Source: Actinomycetota bacterium (GTDB lineage: Bacteria > Actinomycetota > Thermoleophilia > Gaiellales > Gaiellaceae). Taken from it: a stretch of DNA of 43,009 bases. Below, in pieces: positions 7,714 through 14,556 of this stretch; positions within the stretch are counted from its first letter, which is position 1, and each line of letters opens with the position of its first letter. Position numbers and translations under genes: made by a program. The notes below the pieces were generated by a model. That model did no database searches and was not told the DNA's origin. It was given only the letters and a program-made list of their open reading frames with translations. The stretch covers positions 849-43,857 of the forward strand of contig PLBK01000014.1 in NCBI GenBank assembly GCA_003134505.1. The letters are read 5' to 3'.

Positions 7714-8913
7714 ATGGCCGAGATCCGGCTCGAGAACGTGAGCAAGCTCTTCGCCGGTGATGTGGTCGCCGTGAACGACATCACGCTCGACATCGCGGAC
7801 GGCGAGTTCCTCGTCCTCGTCGGCCCGTCGGGCTGCGGCAAGTCCACGCTGCTCCGCATGATCGCCGGCCTCGAGGAGGTCACCGACGGGCAGATCTCGA
7901 TCGCAGGCACGGACGTCACGGAGCTGGCGCCACGCCGCCGCGACATCGCCATGGTGTTCCAGAGCTATGCCCTCTACCCGCACATGAGCGTGCGGCAGAA
8001 CCTCGCCTACGGCCTCAAGGTGAGGCGCACGCCCAAGGCGCAGATCGCCAGGCGGGTCGACGAGGTGGCCAAGCTGCTCGGCCTCTCCGACCTGCTCGAC
8101 CGCCGACCGGGGCAGCTCTCGGGCGGGCAGCGCCAGCGCGTGGCCATGGGCCGTGCGATCGCGCGCGAGCCGAAGGCGTTCCTGATGGACGAGCCGCTCT
8201 CGAACCTCGACGCCAAGCTCCGGGTCGGCATGCGCGCCTCGCTGCAGCAGCTGCACTCGCGCCTCGGCGTCACGACCATCTACGTCACGCACGACCAGAT
8301 CGAGGCGATGACGCTCGGGCAGCGCGTCGCGGTGATGCGCGAGGGCCGGATCCTGCAGGCCGACGAGCCGCAGAAGCTCTACCAGGAGCCGCGCGACCTG
8401 TTCGTGGCCGCCTTCATCGGCTCGCCGGCGATGAACCTCGTCGAGGCGACGATCGACGGCGGTGACGTCACGTTCGGCCAGTTCCGCATCCCGCTCGCCG
8501 CCGGTCGCCGACCGCTGCGCGACACCGGCGGCCGGGTCGTGCTCGGCATCCGGCCGGAGAGCTTCGAGGACACCGCCTTCGCGTCCGGCGACCTGCCCCG
8601 GATCGAGGTCCAGGTCGAGGTGCTGGAGGAGCTCGGCTCCGACGCGCACGTGTTCTTCCTCGTCGACGCGCCGCGCATCACGGCCGAGACGCTGGAAGCG
8701 AGCGAGGAGGAGGCGACGCTGCTGGCCCTCGAGAAGGCGCTGTTCACCGCGCGCGTGGACGCGCGGACGCGCGCCCGCGTGGGCGAGCGGCTCCAGCTGG
8801 CGGTGGACCCGCAGCGCTTCCACTTCTTCGACCCGGACACCGGGGCCAGCCTGCTCCAACCGGCCGAGCCCGCGCGAGCGACCGGGGCTCCGGGGACACC
8901 GGTGCCCGCATGA
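7714..8913 (+). CDS. sugar ABC transporter ATP-binding protein (MsiK/UgpC type)
   Basis: A 399-residue ATPase with Walker A GPSGCGKST at 37-45, Q-loop FQSYALYPHMSV, signature LSGGQRQRVAMGRAI and Walker B FLMDEPLSNLD, then a C-terminal OB/TOBE regulatory domain of about 160 residues. This is the CUT1 carbohydrate-importer ATPase class. The frame is open far upstream, but the ATG at 7714 gives the family-typical MAEIRLENVSK start. The stop overlaps the regulator start by 4 bp (ATGA). In many actinobacteria one MsiK serves several importers; here it sits beside its own permeases and so probably energises them. Confidence 0.94.
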   Translation: MAEIRLENVSKLFAGDVVAVNDITLDIADGEFLVLVGPSGCGKSTLLRMIAGLEEVTDGQISIAGTDVTELAPRRRDIAMVFQSYALYPHMSVRQNLAYGLKVRRTPKAQIARRVDEVAKLLGLSDLLDRRPGQLSGGQRQRVAMGRAIAREPKAFLMDEPLSNLDAKLRVGMRASLQQLHSRLGVTTIYVTHDQIEAMTLGQRVAVMREGRILQADEPQKLYQEPRDLFVAAFIGSPAMNLVEATIDGGDVTFGQFRIPLAAGRRPLRDTGGRVVLGIRPESFEDTAFASGDLPRIEVQVEVLEELGSDAHVFFLVDAPRITAETLEASEEEATLLALEKALFTARVDARTRARVGERLQLAVDPQRFHFFDPDTGASLLQPAEPARATGAPGTPVPA

Positions 8914-9665
8914 CCAAGCAGAGCGACGCCCGCGAGCAGGTCCGCGACCTGATCGAGCAGCTCGCCGTCGGCGACGCGATCCCGTCCGAGCGTCAGCTGA
9001 CCCTCGATCTCGGCGTCTCGCGGCTCACGGTCAGGGCAGCCCTCGACGAGCTCGTCCGGGAGGGCCACCTCGTCCGGCGCCGCGGCGCGGGCACGTTCGT
9101 GAGCGAGCCGAAGATCGCGCAGGAGCTGACGATGAGCTCGTTCACCGACGACATCCGCGCCCGCGGGATGACGCCAAGCAGCCGCACTCTCGAGCTGGAG
9201 ATCGTCCAGGCCGGAGCCAGGCTCGGCCGGGTGCTGCACGTGTCGCCGTCCGAGCCGGTCGTCGTGGCCAGACGGCTGCGGCTCGCCGACCGCGAGACGA
9301 TGGCAATCGAGACGCTGCACGTGCGGGAGTCGCTGATCCCGGGCCTGTCCAAGCACGACCTCGAGGACGGCTCCTTCTATGAGCTGCTCCGGAACCGGTA
9401 CGGCATCGTGATCGTCGGCGGGCACCAGACGATCGAGCCGACCGTCACCAACGAGGAGGAGTCGGCCGCCCTCGGGGTGCCCTTGCACTCGCCGGCGTTC
9501 CTGTTCGAGCGGGTCACCCGCTCCGAGAGCGGCGAGATCGTCGAGTTCGTCAGCTCGATCTACCGCGGCGACCGTTACCGGCTCATCACCGAGCTCAGCG
9601 TCCGCCCCACACCCCGGCGGACGGGCGTTCCGATCGCGATGTACGACGACGGTCTCGGCACCTGA
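8910..9665 (+). CDS. GntR-family (HutC/DasR-like) regulator with UTRA domain
   Basis: A 251-residue protein with an N-terminal winged helix (GDAIPSERQLTLDLGVSRLT, then GAGTFVSEPK) and a C-terminal UTRA effector domain (about 85-240), including RRLRLADRETMAIETLHV and EFVSSIYRGDRYR. In DasR/NagR relatives the UTRA domain binds GlcN-6-P or GlcNAc-6-P and releases the operator. Its place inside the amino-sugar locus and three TGGT-N4-ACCA palindromes nearby support the same role. It is co-translated with the ATPase. It probably represses both arms and itself; the effector is inferred. Confidence 0.92.
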   Translation: MTKQSDAREQVRDLIEQLAVGDAIPSERQLTLDLGVSRLTVRAALDELVREGHLVRRRGAGTFVSEPKIAQELTMSSFTDDIRARGMTPSSRTLELEIVQAGARLGRVLHVSPSEPVVVARRLRLADRETMAIETLHVRESLIPGLSKHDLEDGSFYELLRNRYGIVIVGGHQTIEPTVTNEEESAALGVPLHSPAFLFERVTRSESGEIVEFVSSIYRGDRYRLITELSVRPTPRRTGVPIAMYDDGLGT

Positions 9666-9672
9666 GAGCCGG

Positions 9673-9684
9673 TGGTCAGTACCA
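9673..9684. promoter_or_regulatory. DasR-like operator TGGTCAGTACCA
   Basis: A TGGT-N4-ACCA palindrome 8 bp after the regulator stop codon, in the 210-bp gap before the solute-binding-protein gene. It differs at one base from the 7641-7652 site. Confidence 0.65.
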
Positions 9685-9740
9685 TCTCGTCCCAGGCCGT
9701 TCGGCTTGGAATGGCGTCTGGCCTGACGAATGTGAAAAAG

Positions 9741-9752
9741 TGGTCTTGACAT
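9741..9752 (+). promoter_or_regulatory. -35 element TTGACA inside the dre-like sequence TGGTCTTGACAT
   Basis: A consensus -35 (TTGACA, 9746-9751) overlaps TGGTCTTGACAT, almost identical to the sequence at 7673-7684 and 9/12 identical to the DasR dre core. A convincing -10 at 17-18 bp was not seen. It probably drives the binding-protein/permease operon. Confidence 0.5.
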
Positions 9753-9791
9753 CGAGTCGAACCTGTGAGAGCCTTCGCGCGGGATGGCGAG

Positions 9792-9803
9792 TGGTACTAA
9801 CCA
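9792..9803. promoter_or_regulatory. DasR-like operator TGGTACTAACCA
   Basis: Third TGGT-N4-ACCA palindrome, 73 bp before the binding-protein start and downstream of the candidate promoter, where binding would block transcription. Confidence 0.6.
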
Positions 9804-9875
9804 ATCCGCCGAGCCGAGGCGACGCGCCGGCAGGGCGCAAGCAGTAGGCCGGCCAGAGCAATGGAGGGCAAGTCA

Positions 9876-11123
9876 ATGAAGAGACGGAAGCTCATCGCCG
9901 TCGGCTTCGTCGCTCTCGCCGCGCTCGTGTTTGCGATCGCCGCGGGCGGCGTCTCCGGCGCCACCAAGGCCAAGAGCATCACCGTCTGGCTGCAGACTGA
10001 CGCTCAGGCCACGAACTGGACGCCGATCGTTGCGGCGGCCAACGCGCAGTTCCAGAAGGACCACGCCGGCGTCGGCGTGAACGTCCAGTACCAGAGCTGG
10101 GGCACCCACCTGCAGAAGTTCGATGCGACGCTCGCCGGTGGCAACAGCCCCGACGTCATCGAGATGGGGAACACCGAGATGACGAAGTACATGGCAGCCG
10201 GGGCGTTCCAGGACCTCACCGCCGACAAGGGCTCGTTCGCGAACTCGAGCACCTGGCTCGCCGGCCTGGCAGCCTCCGGGCGCTACAACGGGAAGCTCTA
10301 CGGCGTGCCCTACTACGCCGGCTCGCGTGTGGTCACGTACCGCACCGACCTGTTCAAGAAGGCCGGGCTGAAGGTCCCGACCAGTCTCTCGCAGTTCACG
10401 ACCGAGGGACAGACGCTGCTCCAGAAGTTCGGCAAGAAGGGCTTCTCGCCCGTCTACATCGCGGGAACCGACTGGTACTTCGCCATGAGCTTCGTGTTCG
10501 ACTACGGCGGCAACATCGCCACCCGCGTGAGCGGCAAGTGGAAGGGAGCGCTGGACACGAAGAAGTCGATCGCCGGCCTGACCGCGTTCAAGAACTTCTT
10601 CAACGCCGTCTCCCGCGCTAGCAAGACGACCGACGAGGCGCATCCGAACCCGTATGACGTCTATGCCGCGGGCGACGCCGCCTCGATCGTCGGCCCGGCC
10701 TGGTACACCTGCTGCCTCGGAAAGGTCTACACGCCCGTCACGGCCCAGTTCACGATGCCGAGCCACACCAAGGGCCAGGTCATGCCGGGCTTCCTGGGTG
10801 GCTCCGACCTCGCCGTTCCCGTCGGCGCCGACAAGGCGCTCGGAGAGGACTGGATCCGCGACTACACGTCGAACGCCTCCGAGAAGGCCCTCGAGGCGAT
10901 CGGCAACATCCCGAACACGACGTCCCTGTTCGACAACTCGAAGATCAACGAGCGGGCTGCCGCGCGCAGCTGGTTCGTCCCGACGGCCAAGAACTGGGTC
11001 AACGTCGAGAACGAGAACATCCTGCGCAACATGCTGGCCGAGCTGCTCACGGGCAAGCTCACCGTCAAGCAGGCGGCGCAGGCGGCAAGCGACAACATCG
11101 CCTCGATCCTGAACGCGCCGTAG
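9876..11123 (+). CDS. sugar ABC transporter solute-binding protein (CUT1 family)
   Basis: A 415-residue exported binding protein. The start at 9876 is chosen over the in-frame ATG at 9861 because GGAGGG lies 7 nt before it and it gives a normal signal peptide (MKRRKLIAV, then a hydrophobic stretch to about residue 29). The mature part shows family 1 binding-protein features: SITVWLQTD, AGGNSPDVIEMGN, LYGVPYYAGSRVVTYRTDLF. The signal peptide has no Cys and therefore no lipobox, which is unusual for a monoderm binding protein. The operon position points to an amino-sugar ligand (GlcNAc, chitobiose or muropeptide-derived sugar); the exact ligand is unknown. Confidence 0.92.
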   Translation: MKRRKLIAVGFVALAALVFAIAAGGVSGATKAKSITVWLQTDAQATNWTPIVAAANAQFQKDHAGVGVNVQYQSWGTHLQKFDATLAGGNSPDVIEMGNTEMTKYMAAGAFQDLTADKGSFANSSTWLAGLAASGRYNGKLYGVPYYAGSRVVTYRTDLFKKAGLKVPTSLSQFTTEGQTLLQKFGKKGFSPVYIAGTDWYFAMSFVFDYGGNIATRVSGKWKGALDTKKSIAGLTAFKNFFNAVSRASKTTDEAHPNPYDVYAAGDAASIVGPAWYTCCLGKVYTPVTAQFTMPSHTKGQVMPGFLGGSDLAVPVGADKALGEDWIRDYTSNASEKALEAIGNIPNTTSLFDNSKINERAAARSWFVPTAKNWVNVENENILRNMLAELLTGKLTVKQAAQAASDNIASILNAP

Positions 11124-11142
11124 GCGACAATCCGGCTGGGAC

Positions 11143-12096
11143 GTGACCTCCTTCCCGGCTGACTCGCAGATCGCCGCCGAGTCGGGCCACCGCCCGGCTC
11201 GGCGGCGTCTCACCTGGGCGCGCGTCGGGCGCGCGTCCGTTCCCTACCTTCTGATCCTGCCGGTGCTCGGAGCGACCGGCGCCGTCCTCGGCTACCCGGT
11301 CGGCTACCTCGTCAACCTCTCGTTCCAGCGTTACGGGCTGCCGGAGCTGATCCAGCACGCGGGCCACTACATCGGCCTGCACAACTACTGGCTCGTTCTC
11401 CACGACTCCGTCTTCTGGGACACGCTCCGGCGAACCGTGATCTTCACGGCCGCCAACGTCAGCCTCACGATCGGCCTGGGAACGATGATCGCCCTGCTGC
11501 TCGTCCGCGTCAGCAGGTTCGTGCGCCTCCCGCTGACCGCCGGCCTCGTGCTCGTGTGGTCGATGCCGGCCGTCGTCGCCGTCCAGGTCTTCTACTGGAT
11601 GACGAACTTCGAGAACGGCGTCTTCAACTCGATCCTCGGGCTGGGCCAGCACGACTGGTACGCGACGACCTTCTCGCAGCTCGGCCTGGTCACGGCGCTG
11701 ATCGTCTGGGGCGCGCTGCCGTTCGTCGTGATCACCCTGTACGCCGGCCTGGCGCAGGTCCCGCACGAGCTGGTCGAGGCTGCCGAGATCGACGGGGCCG
11801 GCCCGTTGCGCGTCTTCCGTGACGTCACCTTCCCGGTCCTGAAGCCGATCTTCCTGATCCTGACCAGCCTCTCGATCATCTGGGACTTCGGCGTCTTCAC
11901 GCAGCCCTACCTGCTGATCGGGCGCGAGCACCAGTACGCCTCGAACTACCTCATGGGCGTCTACGTCTACATCAAGGCCTACTCCGGCAACGACTACGGG
12001 CAGGGCGCCGCGATCTCCATCCTGATGCTGCTGATCGTCGCGATCCTCAGCATCTTCTACGTGCGCAAGATGGTCAAGATCGGAGACGTGCAGTGA
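11143..12096 (+). CDS. sugar ABC transporter permease 1 (MalF type)
   Basis: A 317-residue membrane protein with about six transmembrane helices and the EAA loop HELVEAAEIDGAGPLRVFRD that docks on the ATPase. Translation starts at GTG 11143, 19 bp after the binding-protein stop. The stop overlaps the next permease start (GTGA). It forms the heterodimeric channel with the following gene. Confidence 0.93.
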   Translation: MTSFPADSQIAAESGHRPARRRLTWARVGRASVPYLLILPVLGATGAVLGYPVGYLVNLSFQRYGLPELIQHAGHYIGLHNYWLVLHDSVFWDTLRRTVIFTAANVSLTIGLGTMIALLLVRVSRFVRLPLTAGLVLVWSMPAVVAVQVFYWMTNFENGVFNSILGLGQHDWYATTFSQLGLVTALIVWGALPFVVITLYAGLAQVPHELVEAAEIDGAGPLRVFRDVTFPVLKPIFLILTSLSIIWDFGVFTQPYLLIGREHQYASNYLMGVYVYIKAYSGNDYGQGAAISILMLLIVAILSIFYVRKMVKIGDVQ

Positions 12097-12986
12097 GCGC
12101 GTCTGCCGCGACGCCCGCCGGCGCGCCGCAACCCCGGCGAGCGCGCAGAGGACGGCGGAAGCTGGCCACGCAGACGGGCTGGAACCTCGTCGGCATCGCC
12201 GTCATCGTCGTCATGGTCTTCCCCGTCTACTGGATGATCTCGACCGCCTTCAAGTCGGACGGCGAGATCACGAGCGGCTCGTGGTTCCCGCTGCAGCCGA
12301 CGCTGCAGCACTTCCGCTCGGCGATGGCGGGCGCCGACCATCCGTACTTCTGGAACTCGGTCGCGAACTCGCTGATCGTCGTCTGCGTCACGGTCGCGCT
12401 GTCGATGGTGATCGCGTTCTTCGCCGCCGTCGCGCTGGCGAAGTTCCGGTTCACCGGGCGGAAGGTCTTCATCGTGCTGATGATCGGCATCCAGATGCTG
12501 CCGCAGGCGGGGCTGATCATCCCGCTCTACCTGGTGCTCAGGCAGTACGGCCAGACGGGGACGTTGACGGGCGTGATCATCACGTACATGACGTTCGTGC
12601 TGCCGTTCTCGGTCTGGACGCTGCGCGGGTTCATCATCGGCATCCCGCGCGACCTCGAGGAAGCGGCGATGGTGGACGGCTCGAGCCGCGTGGGCGCGTT
12701 CGTCAGGATCCTGCTGCCGCTGGTCGCCCCCGGGCTCGTCGCGACGTCCGTCTTCGCCTTCATCACGAGCTGGAACGAGTTCATCTTCGCCAACGTGCTG
12801 CTGAACGACAACTCGAAGCAGACCGTCACGGTCTGGCTCTCCTACTTCACCGGCACGGCCCGCCACACCGACTGGGGCGCGCTGATGGCGGCCTCGACGC
12901 TGACCGCGATTCCCGTCGTGATCTTCTTCGTGCTCGTGCAGCGCAAGATCGCGTTCGGGCTGACGGCGGGCGCGGTCAAGGGTTGA
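12093..12986 (+). CDS. sugar ABC transporter permease 2 (MalG type)
   Basis: A 297-residue membrane protein with a basic N-terminus and about six helices. Its EAA loop is PRDLEEAAMVDGSSRVGAFV and the partner sequence TSWNEFIFANVLL is typical of MalG-like subunits. GTG start at 12093, translationally coupled to permease 1. The last transport gene; a hairpin follows at 12990. Confidence 0.93.
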   Translation: MSASAATPAGAPQPRRARRGRRKLATQTGWNLVGIAVIVVMVFPVYWMISTAFKSDGEITSGSWFPLQPTLQHFRSAMAGADHPYFWNSVANSLIVVCVTVALSMVIAFFAAVALAKFRFTGRKVFIVLMIGIQMLPQAGLIIPLYLVLRQYGQTGTLTGVIITYMTFVLPFSVWTLRGFIIGIPRDLEEAAMVDGSSRVGAFVRILLPLVAPGLVATSVFAFITSWNEFIFANVLLNDNSKQTVTVWLSYFTGTARHTDWGALMAASTLTAIPVVIFFVLVQRKIAFGLTAGAVKG

Positions 12987-12989
12987 TAA

Positions 12990-13016
12990 CGCGGGGAAAC
13001 CCATGGTTCCCCCGCG
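12990..13016 (+). terminator. hairpin after the permease genes
   Basis: CGCGGGGAAACC and GGTTCCCCCGCG form a 12-bp stem with one mismatch around a 3-nt loop, directly after the permease stop and followed by a pyrimidine-rich run. A second small palindrome (GGAACC-GCC-GGTTCC) lies at 13037-13051. They may attenuate between the transporter and the GH3 gene. Confidence 0.5.
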
Positions 13017-13083
13017 TTCCCCCTCCTTTTCTCGGAGGAACCGCCGGTTCCCCCTTTCCCCCTTCCCGGCTCGCGGTCGATCC

Positions 13084-14478
13084 ATGAGCTCGGAGCTAGA
13101 GCGGCTGGCACTGGCGTGCATCTGGCCGGGGTTTCCGGGCTACGAGGCGCCGGAGTGGGTGCGGCGGCGGCTCACCGAGGGGCTCGGCGGCGTCTGCCTC
13201 TTCGGCTGGAACGTCCGCGACGTCGAGCAGGTCGCCGAGCTGACGGCCGCGCTTCGCGCCGAGTACCCGCCGGTGCTCGTGTCGACGGACGAGGAGGGCG
13301 GCGACGTCACCCGCCTCGAGCTCTCGACGGGGAGCTCGTATCCCGGGAACTGGGCGCTCGGCGTCGTGGACGACGTCGCTCTGACGGCCGAGGTCGCGAC
13401 CGCCATCGGCTCGCTCTGCGCACGCGCCGGCGTAAACCTCGACCTCGCGCCCTGCGCGGACGTGAACTCGAACCCCGCGAACCCGGTCATCGGCATCCGC
13501 TCGTTCGGCGCGGCTCCGGAGCTGGTCTCACGACACGTGGCCGCGTTCGTCCAGGGGCTGCAACGTTGCCACGTCGCGGCGTGTGCGAAGCACTTCCCGG
13601 GCCACGGCGACACGGCGCAGGACTCGCATCTCGAGCTGCCGCGCGCCGAGGGCGACATCGAGACTGCGCTGCTGCCGTTCCGGGCCGCGATCGATGCGGG
13701 CGTAAAGGCGATCATGACGGCACATATCGTCGTGCCGTCGTTCGACGAGCTCCCGGCGACGGTGAGCTCCAGGCTGCTCACAGGCGTGCTGCGCGGCGAG
13801 CTCGGCTTCGACGGGCTCGTGGTCACGGATGCGCTCGAGATGCGCGGCCTGGCGGACACCGTCGGCGTCGAGGAGGGCGCGGTGCGGGCGCTCGAGGCGG
13901 GTGCGGACGCGCTCTGCCTCGGACACGACCTGGCCGACGACGCGGTCGAGAGCGTCTGCCGCGCGATCACCGGCGCGGTCGGCACCGGCCGACTGACCCT
14001 CGATCGGCTAACCGAGTCGTGCGACCGCATCGCCCGCGTTGCCGGCTGGGCGTCGAGGCCGCGACCGGTCGACGTGGCTCCCGGAATCGGCCTCGAGGCC
14101 GCGCGCCGGGCGCTCCGGGTCGAGGGAGACGTGCGGCCGGCGGGGCCACCGCTCGTCGTCGAGCTCCTTCCCGAGCCGAACATCGCCGCCGGCCCGCCGG
14201 GGCACTCGCTCGCCGGGCTGCTCGGCGTCGAGGCCGTCGGGGCGGACGAGGCCGTCGCGCGGGCGGACGGCCGCCGGCTCGTCGTCGTCCTGCGCGACGC
14301 CCACCGGTACGAGTGGGCACGGAGCGCAACCGAGCGCCTGCTCGCGGCGGCGCCGGACGCGATCGTGGTCGAGACCGGGCTGACGTCCTGGCGACCGCCG
14401 TCCGCCGGCTACATCGCGACGCACGGCGCCGGCCGCGTCAACCTCCAGGCGGCAGCCGAGCAGCTCCGCGCGCACTGA
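13084..14478 (+). CDS. nagZ: NagZ-like beta-N-acetylglucosaminidase (GH3)
   Basis: A 464-residue GH3 enzyme. The loop KHFPGHGDTAQDSH at 169-182, with the DSH catalytic His182, is diagnostic for the NagZ branch, and the nucleophile is D249 in VTDALEM. No signal peptide is seen, so it is probably cytoplasmic and would release GlcNAc from imported GlcNAc-anhMurNAc or chito-oligosaccharides. About 120 residues beyond the usual 340-residue barrel form a C-terminal alpha/beta domain. The frame is open upstream to 13003, but ATG 13084 gives a family-like start; no clear Shine-Dalgarno is seen. Some bacterial relatives act as phosphorylases. Confidence 0.9.
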   Translation: MSSELERLALACIWPGFPGYEAPEWVRRRLTEGLGGVCLFGWNVRDVEQVAELTAALRAEYPPVLVSTDEEGGDVTRLELSTGSSYPGNWALGVVDDVALTAEVATAIGSLCARAGVNLDLAPCADVNSNPANPVIGIRSFGAAPELVSRHVAAFVQGLQRCHVAACAKHFPGHGDTAQDSHLELPRAEGDIETALLPFRAAIDAGVKAIMTAHIVVPSFDELPATVSSRLLTGVLRGELGFDGLVVTDALEMRGLADTVGVEEGAVRALEAGADALCLGHDLADDAVESVCRAITGAVGTGRLTLDRLTESCDRIARVAGWASRPRPVDVAPGIGLEAARRALRVEGDVRPAGPPLVVELLPEPNIAAGPPGHSLAGLLGVEAVGADEAVARADGRRLVVVLRDAHRYEWARSATERLLAAAPDAIVVETGLTSWRPPSAGYIATHGAGRVNLQAAAEQLRAH

Positions 14479-14482
14479 CTCC

Positions 14483-14496
14483 CCACCCGAGGGTGG
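14483..14496 (+). terminator. short hairpin after the GH3 gene
   Basis: CCACCC-GA-GGGTGG lies 4 bp after the GH3 stop and may end the operon. There is no T-run and the stem is only 6 bp. Confidence 0.3.
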
Positions 14497-14556
14497 AGCT
14501 GTGGACCGGCGCTCCGCGCCCTCAACCCTGAGCCCGGCGCGGCCGATGAGTCCTCG

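Noticed and set aside
9873-11213. 446-codon minus-strand frame opposite the solute-binding protein
   Set aside because: Low-complexity Arg/Gly/Val/Asp composition without domains; the plus-strand gene has a signal peptide and Shine-Dalgarno.
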